Below are positions 28,926-52,346 of a stretch of 64,000 nt of DNA, piece by piece. Within the stretch, counting starts at the first letter, position 1, and the number at the start of each line of letters is the position of its first letter. A program made the translations under genes and the position numbers. Location: assembly GCF_964340395.1 (NCBI RefSeq), contig NC_135555.1, forward strand, positions 10,349,931 through 10,413,930. The letters run 5' to 3'. The notes under the pieces are model-generated. The model saw only the letters and a program-made list of their open reading frames with translations. It had not been told where the DNA came from and did no database searches. This stretch comes from Glandiceps talaboti (Eukaryota; Hemichordata; Enteropneusta; Spengelidae).

Positions 28926-30215
28926 CGTATGAACTTAAAGATATAACTTTTGCATAAATTCACTCGTCATTCGCTGAGAATGTCAACTAGGCAACAGAAT
29001 ATTGTTACTTAACTATCAAATCTGTTATTTTTTAAGGAGTAAATATTGATCAGTATAAAATAAATATTCAATATCATGTCGCTTTAAAAATTTACGATGA
29101 TTTAAACACCCGATAATTTCCCTGTCACTTTTTTATGGAACGAACAGCACATTATATACTACTAATATGCCTGATACAGATTTTGTCAACATTATTTTCA
29201 AAGAAAGAAAGAACGTACTGCACGACACATGCTTTAGTCACGTGATTGGCGGTTTTTTTTTAAGGGAGGGGGCTTTTAATTTGATGGTGTAGATATCAAC
29301 ATGCCAAGTCTCAAAAAAGTGTTGATACATGTACACGTATATCCTATTCGCTAACGCTTTGTATGTTAAATGATTGTTTTGAAAGATAGAAGTGGTCTGA
29401 ATATACATCATGTATTGACTGTTCTGTCGTTTCTTTCATGTAAAGAATTTACTTTGTCGGTCTGTGACCTAACTTGCAATGTTCGTATTCATTCTTTCTC
29501 GTACCACATCCCCTGTATCACAGTGCTTTGGGAACTGCGTTCGCACCTTCATTCTAGATCTTCTACGAAAGTTCAAGTGAGCACTAGATTCGTCGTCTCT
29601 TGACCGATTCCTGTTAATTGACATGATTGAATCCTGCCAAGTTGTAACGAAAATGAAACCCGCCGTATGACATGACACTTCGAATCTGAATAATGCGTAA
29701 ACGTCACAGGTGAATCAACGTTCAATCTGTTGAGACGGCGGTAGTTACATGTCTAGACCGAATGAATACCTGGTACACATGTCACGCATGGGTTGTAACT
29801 CGGATTAGCAACCTCCTGATTTACCGGGTCACAACCGCCATTTAACTAATGTACACCAGGTTCATCTCAGGTCACTGGTTTTTAGGCGATGAAACTTTTC
29901 ACCCCGGGCTCTTTAAGTTCAGTACAAATGTCGCTAGGTTTGTCTTAAATTGTCATCACGTGTAAGTAGCTTGTGTCTAAATTTGAGTGTGTTTTGATTG
30001 ATTGGTTTATATATGTATGTTCGTATACCCATCCTCTCGACGATTATATGATTTTTAATACGGAGCAAAGGTTGATTACATGAGGGCATATATAAACACA
30101 ACGTTCCTAGAAGCCTGTAGTGAACAACGTAATACGTGACCACCCGCATGTATGCAATAAATGTATACACTTTGTACCCTGACTTTGTATAAAGAGTTCG
30201 TCTTTTGAAGTTATT
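28926..30215. other. intergenic with one weak inverted repeat
   Basis: An imperfect fold-back spans about 29759-29866 (ACCTGGTACACAT opposite ATGTACACCAGGT). No gene is seen otherwise. Confidence 0.4.
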
Positions 30216-30365
30216 TGAGTGAGTGAGTGAGTGAGTGAGTGAGTGAGTGAGTGAGTGAGTGAGTGAGTGAGTGAGAGAGAGAGAGAGGGGGGAGGGAGAG
30301 AGGGGGGGGGGAGAGAGAGGGGGGAGGGAGAGAGAGAGAGAGAGGGGGGGGAGAGAGAGAGAGAG
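30216..30365. repeat. (GAGT)n then GA/G-rich microsatellite
   Basis: About 14 GAGT units followed by GA and poly-G interrupted purine tracts. Confidence 0.95.
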
Positions 30366-33338
30366 TTTTCCTGCATTTTAACTACATGGTGAAGATGGCT
30401 ATATTAAGAAAAACAACCATTCTTTGTTTTATAGAATGCGTTGACAGGGGGTTGAAATACATGGTACCTCTCAAGACCATAGGGAAGAAACAGTCTTCTA
30501 CCGATTTCATTTTATAAGCGTACAGGTGTTGAATTTCTCGTCTAACGTTTATAAAATAAAAGATTACTAATATAAAATGTTGTACATCTATTTGATATTT
30601 CCAGACGACATTTCTTACAACACGGTTTGTTAGTTTGAATTTTCCATAATTTTCAGTAAACTTTAATCTGGCCATGCCGGTCGTCATGCTTGCAAACAAC
30701 CACTTTCGTGGTCGGGGTCTTTGAGACTTCGATGCTATCGCTTCCTCTAATTTCCTATCTGACCGTGGAGAATATCAAATTTGGGCTAATCGCGAATTTT
30801 CATGAAACTCGGCAAATTGAATACTGTTGTCTGTGTTCCGCATCCCCGAACTTCGTTACTATAACGTTACAGACTTATACATGTATTTTTCTATTTTAAA
30901 GGATATCGTCTCGCCGAACTCATTTCTATGACATCATGTCTAGAATAGCAATAAGTTACCTTTCCACACTTACACTCGGTTGAGGGCGCTATACATTTCC
31001 CAATATGGTATAAGTACTGTCTGGGTATCTAAGTCGTCCTGGGTTGCTAGCTTCGACTACGAGTCTGTGACCTTCAACTCTACGGAAGTTCACAGGGTAG
31101 AGAACGATGGCGGTGATAGCTCTTTCCTGTAAAAAACCAACCTATATATTACGTGACTTTGGGGGGTCATTGGAAGAAAAAAAACACTTCAATGTTCCAC
31201 GTCCGATGCCAACAAAGTATCCGATATTTTAATATTCTCGTCGTAAAAGCTTAGTACTAAGCTTATATAGGTTACGTGAACTTGAAAACGAACTTTGAGT
31301 ATTAATGTACTATTAAAATTCGACTCAGTTTTCAGTTTCGATTGAAGTTTATGGTCCTGTGCAAAACTCTCTTTTTCAGCACATATGCACGGTGTAAGGC
31401 GCACCCTTTCTGGAAATCCCTCAGCCTGTCTATACTAATGTGGTTCCGCATAGTGGATAATCATAAACAAGGACATTCACTCCATGGTCTATGGGGTAAC
31501 GTTGTCACATTTTACCCATGGTCTATTGTGGTTTGTTATCTTTATGACATTTAGGGCACAATATATCATTGCAAATGTTGATGGAAATTACACTCGATAA
31601 ATACTTAGCACTTCACGGTATGTCTGAAAATCACAAACTTCAAGTTCTTGTCAAAATTCATTGAAATTGCAAATAGCATTTGAAGGTTTTATGACATGTA
31701 GTCCCGCTATCTGATAGTAAAGTATAACAGGACTGTCACGGTGGTTTTATACATCTATTTACGCAACAAGAAATGTCTCTCTGAGTCGACAAAACAGACA
31801 GTTTCTGTGACAAATGTTTCCGAATACCAACTTCGTCAAAATGCCCTACCTTGTAAAAACTTTTACCCATTGCAACATGACATCATCTGATTCAGTTTTC
31901 ATATGATGTTTGAATCACACAGACTTGTGGTGTGTTGACTCATGAGTAAGCTTACAGTGTAAAAGTGGAGAGTGGAGAAGACGTTGTCGTTGTATTTTAA
32001 TAATGCCAGGCTCCAAACCGAGAAATTGTAAGAAGTTATAATATTATAAGAAGTTCGTAACTGGTATTGTTAGGCAGGAACGAATAGTCACACCACGTTA
32101 CCATCATTTTGTTCCATCCCCGGTGTCTCTTAAATTTAAATATCTGACGGGCTTTCATAACAAACTTACTTTACATGTAAAGATCTTTCAAGCGTAGAGC
32201 TAAGTGCGAAGCAAAAAGAAAACAGTATAGTTGTTTATATTGTAAATGTTAGATTGTGTTGTGTTATGTTTAATTGTATCGTGTCGGATTGTGTACATGG
32301 CTTTCATCCTTTTCTTATGTGACTCATTCATTTTCTTTGCATTTAACATTTTCTTTAAAAATGAAATATTCATTTATTGGTGTTTTTTTTTATTTCCACG
32401 TCATCAGACGTACGGGGAACAGTCATTAGTTTTCCATACAATAATGAAACGACGATGATTTCAAATTCATCCTCGCTATCTGACGAAAACATGACTATGG
32501 GAGGGTGGGAACTTCTGTCGTTAGGTGGCGCTCTTCTAGAAAACACCAAGAGGACACAGAATCCAGTCATACTTTGAAATCAAGGGAATGTTGACGGTTC
32601 AGTTAATCTGTCCGTACATTTGCATGAGCATTCAGTTTAATCTGTTTTGAGAGAGATTTCAGTACTTAGGGGTGGTATGGGTGGTGGGGCAAGTAGTCTG
32701 CAAGGTAAACCATGATGGGGTGCTCGTATATCAGCCAACCCATTTTACCTGGTATGTCTGGCACACGTACCTTGTAGACTATGATGGGAGTCAGAGAGAT
32801 CTTGTTTGTAAAATCAGACTATTGCCTGATTTCTAAAAAAAAACGTTACCCTCTTCCATTGACCTAGTAAGGTAGAACCCCCCCCCCCCATTTCGTTGTG
32901 CAAACTTGTATAAAACTGTCATTATCACACCAAAAGAAAAACGTACTATACACTCAAAACATATCAAATTTGCTTTCTACTCATCAGTATTTTATTGGAG
33001 ACTTTACCAAAAATGTACAATGATTTCTCATCACAAAGAATTACATATACCAGGTGCCAGTTTTAGATTAAAAGACATCTGCACAAAACCACACGTTATC
33101 AAGAAATCACACGTCCAGGTAAAGCCAGGAAAAGTTAGCTGGTGAAAAAAAGTGCCAACAAAATAACACATATATGGTAGGCTAAACAAACACACAGCAA
33201 ACAACTGATATTTTTAGTTGAAAAAATTCCACATGGCAGTGTATGGTCAGGCTGGTCAAAGCAGAGCGCCCTCACTGGTGGACCAGAGAAGACTCAGTTC
33301 TGCTATCAAAATGATCAAAAACGACGTTCAATCAAAAT
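30366..33338. other. intergenic, no gene seen
   Basis: Short ORFs only. Contains a poly-C run near 32879 and three GRKGGCGCT words (30982, 32524, and 33265 on the minus strand). Confidence 0.4.
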
Positions 33339-34150
33339 TTTATTCATATAATTTACAAGATTAGTTACGCATGATTGATTTATCATTCAGGAAACAACAA
33401 CTCTACAAATAACTAAATATTTCAACTTCTTGCTCGAAGTAATAAATTTCTACAACGCAAGTTAGAAATCTGTATAAATTTTCAAATGTCCATCTTTTAG
33501 AATGACTAAGAAATCATCTCAATGGAATTGTGAGGCACATGAATACATTTGAGACAATGTAATACATATAGTTGGTATAGATTTATACCAAATTAGGTAA
33601 ACAAAATATGTGCCAAAGGAATTAATGTGACAAAGCAATGTGTATTAAAAAGACAATAAAAAAATGCATGAAATAGTTCATTGGCTGTCACTACCCTAAT
33701 GATTTTCATCCTTCAGTTGGGATGTAAAAGTGACATAAGGGGCCTTATCTGTACATATTTCGGTGACATAAGGGGGCCTCATCAGAACAGGCTTCAGTGC
33801 TACCAAGAAAAAAATGCTTTGCCTTGGTTAGGATACCCTATTGAGATAGGAACGATCAACATCTCTGGGCTACATGATACAAGAGTGTAATGTCAAAATA
33901 TTCAAAACAAGATCTGAAATTTGGTCTCAATGTACATTTCTTCATATTATTGTACAAACAGTTGCATTGGTAACATGATATAATTTTACAGTAATGAAGC
34001 AAGAAGTAAAAGTTGTGAAAGTACTGGAACAAAACGTGCTTTGTACTTAAGAGAAAGATCACCAACTCGAACACTATACAGGACTGTCAAATGATGCTCA
34101 TATCTGGGGTACAATGTATGTAGGCATACATAATTTTTACATATTTTTTT
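33339..34150 (-). other. MCM4 3' UTR (candidate) ending at an AATAAA
   Basis: Non-coding sequence after the MCM4 stop. The first minus-strand AATAAA I see is at 33344-33339, giving a UTR of about 810 nt. A 33-bp-spaced direct repeat with core GTGACATAAGGGG lies at about 33730 and 33763. No gene is visible here. Confidence 0.35.
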
Positions 34151-45029
<10,879 letters not shown>

Positions 45030-45048
45030 GACCAATAGATTCGAGTAC
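45030..45048 (-). other. MCM4 5' UTR part of first coding exon
   Basis: An acceptor (TATAG) at 45049-45053 places 19 nt of 5' UTR in front of the ATG at 45029. The ATG has G at -3. This implies an upstream non-coding exon. Confidence 0.6.
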
Positions 45049-45686
45049 ACTATAAAAATAAATGATGTAATTTAATACAATGTAATAATATTTCTACTTT
45101 TTTTCTCTCCATTTATTTTATAAATATTAAAATATAAATAATGCCCAAGAACAATATGAATATGAAAGCCATCTAAAAATGCATGAATTTGAATCTATGA
45201 TTTAAAAAAATTATAATTAATAATTACAAATTAATGACATTCAATATGCATAAGTAAAAATATAAACACTGACATTTTTACTATGGCTTCATACATTTGC
45301 AAACAAAATATAAACATTGATATTTTTATTGACTTCGACCCAGTACAAATCACAATGAACAATACAAAATACTTTTGTCATAATTAAATTCTTTGGTACG
45401 CTACTTGCGATTGGTTGTTAATTTGATTCATTTACATTCCACTTCTCACAAACACCAACATTAACACATATTGTTGTGGCGTGTCACACACACGTTACCG
45501 TTACGTGTGACCATCGATTGAAGTGAATGAACAAAAGAAACTTCAAAACTTCCATCATGTGCTTGTGCTACCAAACGCTCAAATTCTATGACCACTTTCA
45601 CATGAGGAACTTTCTCAATTCCAAGTTAAAGTTTTGAAAACACTTATTCTTCGACCAGGTCGCAAAAAGATACTTTGAGCGTCATG

Positions 45687-45698
45687 TTTCCCGGGAAA
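45687..45698. promoter_or_regulatory. perfect palindrome TTTCCCGGGAAA
   Basis: A 12-bp perfect palindrome in the putative MCM4 first intron. It resembles an E2F half-site (TTTCCCG) and a STAT-type TTCNNNGAA element. Motif only; the binding factor is unknown. Confidence 0.35.
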
Positions 45699-45889
45699 AT
45701 CGTGCATTGAGAAGCCATTTTTAAAACAACAACACTGTGATCTTGATGACCCGTCAAAATTCCTTTGCACAACATCATCAGAGAAACTTCAACGACAGAC
45801 AAGTAATCTTGAAAAGTGTTAATACAGAAAGTCGTACAGAAGTTTAAATTCTTGAAAATATGTTTTCACAAGTGATCTGTGTTACTTAC

Positions 45890-45960
45890 CTCTGAGGGGA
45901 CGAAAAAAGTTCTTGCCTTTCAGCACCTTGCACGGCAGCTGCAACTGACCAAATGCTTTC
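45890..45960 (-). other. candidate MCM4 non-coding first exon
   Basis: A strong donor (AGAG|GTAAGT on the minus strand, exon edge at 45890) fits the acceptor at 45049. The intron would be about 840 nt. The 5' end near 45960 is a guess, placed just downstream of the E2F-type site. Confidence 0.5.
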
Positions 45961-46494
45961 TGTGTGGTGAATCACGTGTTGAAAAGCGCGCGAAATATTT
46001 AGCACAACATTAGAAAAATAGTTTGTGTTTTTAGATACAGTATTGGTGCTACTATTTTACCGTAATTCAAGATATAGATATTTCAAATTTAAAGAACTAT
46101 TAAGATGTATGTAAAATAATTATTCGTTTATTCAATTTATATTTTTATGAGTTGATTAAAGATACATTTTACAAAATTATTTACGAATTTTGCGTTTGTA
46201 AACGATGCGCGTCTCATCGATAGGTCAAAGGTTACATGTAAATATACTAGAACAATCAAGATACATATGTACATTGAGATAGAGAGCAGTGTCTTCTTTT
46301 TTAAACGAAAAATCACATTTTTAGTGTCGTTTTCGAAACGATCTGGAATGATTATCGGATGGCAACTATGGTCTATCGCTCGATGGCAAAAGTAATATTG
46401 TACATTTACTCTGAGTCTCGCACACTGGACGAAATCTTAGTGACCGCGGATTGGCGGGTGTTTTAAAAATCCGAGTCCTCTACCTCACTCAAGA
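45961..46494. promoter_or_regulatory. bidirectional promoter between MCM4 and FAAP24
   Basis: About 530 bp separate the divergent genes. AAAAGCGCGCGAAA at 45982-45995 contains the E2F consensus TTTCGCGC on the minus strand. An E-box CACGTG is at 45973-45978. ATTGGCGGG at 46450-46458 is an E2F-like site with an embedded CCAAT-type element, 37 bp before the FAAP24 ATG. MCM genes are established E2F targets. Joint control of FAAP24 is inferred from position. Confidence 0.6.
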
Positions 46495-46663
46495 ATGTCA
46501 TGTGATTTCAGTCTCTCTACCCAGCCACAGCCAACTCCTGCCAGAGTTCCCGGTCGTGTACCACCTGGACACCTCGTGAGTGCTGAAAAATGGAGAGGAA
46601 CAGACCTCACAAAAGCATTGAAAGGTAAGTTTCGTTTTCCGTGATGATGATGATGTTGATGAA

Positions 46664-46696
<33 letters not shown>

Positions 46697-46824
46697 AATA
46701 ATGATGATTGATGATGATGATGATAATAATGATGATGATCATGATGATGATCATGATAATGATGATGATTGATGATTGATGATAATGATGATTGATGATT
46801 GATGATGATGATGATGATGATGAT

Positions 46825-46882
<58 letters not shown>

Positions 46883-47046
46883 GTAGATGTAGATGCAGTA
46901 CTGTAGAAGTTTTGCTCCATCGCTTTTGGTCCTCCACTGGAAAATAAAAAAAGTAAAATGAAAAATGTTGAGTCACACAAAATAAAATATTAAAATAAAT
47001 AAAAAAAGTATTGTAAATAAAAACAAAGCTACAAATATTGCCACTA

Positions 47047-47129
<83 letters not shown>

Positions 47130-50100
47130 AAGGGCAAAAGTTTTAGATCAAAGGAGAAGGCCTATACGTATTGTATATTTTTGTACCATAAGGCACACAA
47201 GGAACAACTTTACAATGACAGTAAACATAGTCATATTCTTTTATCAGATTAGTTCAAGAACATGAATTCTTTTGACTTTCTTCTATCCAGGTAAAGTCAA
47301 TGTGACCTTTGAAGATGACCTTGGAGTTGTAGACTTCCATTCTAGTAGCGACACTGCCATAATTTATGTATCTGAAAATGATATGGTAGCTGGGACTAAC
47401 TACAGAAGAAAACTTGTCAAGCTTAGAAAGGTAAGAAAAACATCTGAGATTCATTCATTGGTAGCCTGGAATACATGCGGATGGTGGTTTTGAATTCATT
47501 ATTAATTTTCCCCCATCATCATAGGTGGGGAAATCAAAATTCAAAATCCCCAAGTGTTGAATTCTAGGCTAATTCTTTGGATGAAGTCTGAAATTTACAG
47601 TTATCAGGTGAATACCTCAAACAAAAATGTGGATCGGAATAATCTTTTTTTCTTCAGAAAATGCAGTGAATTACTACAAATATGAAATTGAATGAGCACC
47701 CTTCAAGTTATATTGAACATAAGAAAAATATGGAAACATATGATTAGTAATAGTCGCAAGGCTTAGTACTATCTATTGGGTTTGAAGCCAAAGATCTCTC
47801 TGGGGGGAAAAAGATCTTCAGATTCAAACCTAACGGATAGATAGCCTCTTGACTATATTAGTGACTATAAAACACATATATCATGTGCACCAAGGCCAGT
47901 GTTTGTGACTGATATCTCTCTGTTTAGCAATTTTAACAATGCTTGACTCTGTAATAGTGTATGTGGAGACAAAGTTATAAATCAATATTACCTATAATCT
48001 ATCAAACATCTAATTCTTTATAAACAGATATGTTTGAGGTTTTTAGCGATTTTAAGAATCACTTATTTATCCAACTTCATTCTGCTGGCGAGCACGTTTT
48101 TGGATGGTGTCGTAAGAGGCCTGTGGTTTACGATGATGATCCAACTTATATTTGATCAAAACTACTATCACTTCGTCAGGTGTATACAGACAAAGAAGAG
48201 CTATTTGTAATACCATAAAAGAGATGCATGGTTTTGTTTTCTGTATTGTTAGTTTTCCCCCCGAGTGTTAGTAGCAGATCAAAATTATAGGTGGAAAAGT
48301 ATGATGATTTAAAGCAATTTAAGGTCAAAGGTCAATATCAAGATGGGTAGTGTATATACCTTTCATACCAATTTTGTCTTCAAACGTCACTGAAAATTTA
48401 AGAGACATCATAAATGGTCTTGTACAAATTGTAATCTTATGGGAACATTTTGAAGAGAGTGAATGAAGGGAAAGTGAAAATAAAACCAGGTGCATGACTA
48501 GCAATACCATGGTGCATTATTGATATCATAGTGCAGAGTCCTGCTAAAAACCTTTGTGGAAAAAATAATCAAATAAAAGGGTGATGTGAATTAATTTACT
48601 AGTTGTAGAATTGTAGTACTCAATTTTTAATAAATACAGACTCAACTGATGTGTCATTAGGAATTATGTAGATATGATTTATGACTTTAATTTAAATATT
48701 AGAGATAATTATATCGTGTAATCAAATAATTACTAATTGAGTTTATTCTCTAATTTAGGCCACAATTATGGATACCGTTTGAAAATAGAAATACAGAATA
48801 TAATATGAAGAGAGAGTTACAAGTGAGATACACTACACAGACTGACTGCACTAAATGTAACTTATAATCTTGTTCCTTCGTTTTAAATTATATGCAACAA
48901 ATTTGGCTCGATTCTGAATTGAGCTGTCGGAAGTACAAGACATTAGAGTTGGAAATTTTGTAAGTGAAGCCAGGCGTCCGTAAAAATATGGAGCAATATA
49001 TTTACATCTGATATCAGGACAGGACAGGACAAACTAAACAAAAATGAAATTTATCTATGACAAGTTAACAAAGTAATTACCAACTAGATACAGTTGAAAT
49101 AGGCTTATGAGGGTAATATTTCTCTTTAAATATACAGTTTGGTTTGAAATTATCGGGACTTAACAAACTTGCTAATGAGAATGCTTTCTTTTTCTGAAGG
49201 AAGGCTATTTGATATTGATAACCCAAATTGCAACTTGTGTTAATAATGTCATACAGTTGAATGAAGTAGCTGTTCACTTCTAGGTATAACTTGGAATTAC
49301 GGTATGACCTTTCTCGATATAGAGATTGTGGTCAGAAACTCGTTATTTGCATTTTAGGAAGTCAATGTAATCACAGTAATAGTATTTCTCCAGTGGTAAA
49401 CTGGTTTGTAAAGACGATAAGTATCTAGTTTGGGTGAAGAATATATATCTACATGTCAGTTTTTGTTATAAATCTCAGATAATCTTTGCTAAATAATAAG
49501 AAAACCAACATCATTAAAACCACAGGCTTCTTTACGGCATCGACATGACTGTCCAAAACGTACCCACTACTTATTTCATTGCTTCAGCAGAAGTATGTGC
49601 TGTGGCTTGTGAGCGAGAACATAAGAAAACATTCTCATTGCCAACAGTTTGTTTAGTCCAGGTAATTCCAAAAAACAAACTTAATTACAGGCTGTAAAAA
49701 GTAATAATTGTAGTTTTAATGCCAAACATTACATTTATAAACCTATTTCGACCGTATCTAGTTGCTAATTACGTATTCAAACGGTAGATAATTGAATTGT
49801 GTTATCATGCATGCATTCTTCAAAATGATTATGAAAACTTTTGCCTGTCATTATTAATGATGTATCACCTGTCATAAACATAAAATACCTCATTAATATA
49901 GAAAGCTCTTTATATATATATAGAATTTTAATTACTATTAAAATGTAATAAAGTAATAATACACGTATGTAATGTGGTATATCTCCACATTGTGTGCAAA
50001 GTGCTGCACACTTATTTCCCCAGACACAGACCCATAACAACACAAGGGTTCTTTATACTTCTCCAACTCCCTGATGGGCATGCTATTCCTGCTGTCGTAG

Positions 50101-52227
50101 CACTAAATCCTGTACATAGGAACTTTGTCCTACCATATATATAACTGTGTTGATTTTCTTGAGAACAAAAAGTATTGGCATTTTTTACAATGATTAGAAT
50201 AAGTGTGAGTCAATCTCCAGTTTCATTGAAACTTGTACTTCAAACTTTTGTTAGCCCAAAATCATAAAATAAATCGCAGTTTGTATTTCATCAAGGTTTG
50301 ATAGCCCCACACAAAATTTACCACTAGAGGGCGCTGTTGATTACAAATGACTACCATTGCGTTCTGACTACCAGACTTTACCATGGTTTGATAACTCAGT
50401 TGCACTCAACATTGCAAAGAGAAACTGTGGATCACAGTTATTAGGTTGGTTATTAATTATCTTACTATGTTCAGTAAATAGTTTCGCTGTTATTTTTTTT
50501 TTATACAAATAAGTGATGCTTTGATAAGGTAATGAGGTGCTTCATACATTTCATTAGAAAGCCCTGCAGTGAACAAATGCTAATATTTGGATTTCAAATG
50601 ATGGCATTATTGGTCAATAAAAGTGATGTTGATGGCTCTATAGTGTAAATTGCCCTTAGCAGGAAATATCTTGAAATGTTACTGTTTTCTGAATAGTGTT
50701 TCTTGTTAGAATAGGCCATTCCAGACTGACAGCAAACTGGGAATTAAGAATACAGCGCCCTCACTCAAATTGGGGGTCTCATCACCTCATTGTACTGTTT
50801 TGTCCCTTGGTATTCTATAGAAGTGTAAACCAGGGATGTTTTTCGTATTGTTCAGACATCAAGGAAAGCAGCAGTGATCTACGATTAAGCGAGTAACCTA
50901 TATCGTGTATACCCCCCAGTGTACACACAGACAGGATGTAGAGCGCCACCATGGCAAATTTTGGAAAGGCTTATTGGGTTTTCACTGACATACAAAAAGT
51001 ACATGTATCGGTAGTAAACCTCAAGTTGCACTAAAGATTACTTAAAACAATTTTTTCCAGTATGCCCTTTCATAATATCACAACATACACGTTGAGATGT
51101 CACTGCTTTTGTTAAGAGCTGTGGGGAAACGCTGTCTGAGTTCTGTCATTTTACCAGGGTTCCCTACCAATATTATGGAAACTATACAACTTTTACTAGA
51201 TTTTTCCCATTTTTGTTAGCATGGTTCGCAATCATTAGCAAGAAGACAAGATGTAATTTTGAAATATTTGTATAAATCACGACATAGATGTGATTATCGA
51301 ATAAAGTATACCAAACTTAGAACACTGAGAATTTGCTACATGAAAGTTGACCCTCCAAGGGCCTTGCCACAGCCCAGAGACTTTTCTATCTCCTGGTGCT
51401 GCTAAAGCAAAAAGCCCTGCTAGATAGTAATACCAAGACATGTCTCTTGGCTACCCTTGGTAGTGAAGCATCCTATAACATTGCTATAGGTTGACATCCT
51501 AGTGTATTCTTTCTCTTTCTAGGCTAATTCTATGAAGGGGATTGTTTTAGTTGAGAAGACCCCCGTCAGTCAGCAATATTTCTCAGCACTACAGAAGTTT
51601 GTTGTATTGGAGTTAGGTATGGTGTTATTGTTTGTTACTTCACAGGCTGAGGCTGGTAGTCTGCTTGTACAGATGGTAAGTGTCGTCTTAACACTTGTTT
51701 CTTCTCCTTTTCTTCTCTTCTTCCTTCCATCTTCTACCTCTTCCTTCTTACCCCTCCCCTCCCTTCTTCCATCTCATGTTTGTTCTTTTATTCTTCGATC
51801 TCCATAAATGTCAACTTCAGTATGTTGACTATCATGCAAGAATGTTTGCATCAAATTAGCTGAATATGTAAGTAAATATGTAAATGAACAAATAATTAAA
51901 CAAATCAAGTGACTCCGTTGTCTGAATGTTTGAGGTAAGTTATTCCTGACAGTGGTGTTTCTTGGAGGAAAGGAGCCATTTATTTGTTGAAATGGATGAA
52001 TCTATAGAAAATACTAGAACTAGTTGATACATGTGGCTTTTTGCATATTTGAGTTGATAATTGATGAAAGTCCTACATTTAATACTCCATATTATTACTA
52101 ATTGCGATTCATTTTTATCTCCCATAAGGGTACGGGAGGTATTAAAAGGGGGAAGTCTGTCTGTCTGTCCGTGTGTCTGTCTGTCTGTCTATCTGTCTAT
52201 ATGTCTGTGTGTGTATGTGTGTGTTTG

Positions 52228-52282
<55 letters not shown>

Positions 52283-52311
52283 ATGTCCATCCATCTGTAT
52301 GTGTGTGTGTG

Positions 52312-52346
<35 letters not shown>

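Noticed and set aside
46485-46980. Minus-strand ORFs of about 160 codons with His/Ser/Ile runs
   Set aside because: They read through the GAT microsatellite opposite FAAP24 exon 1; composition is purely repeat-driven.
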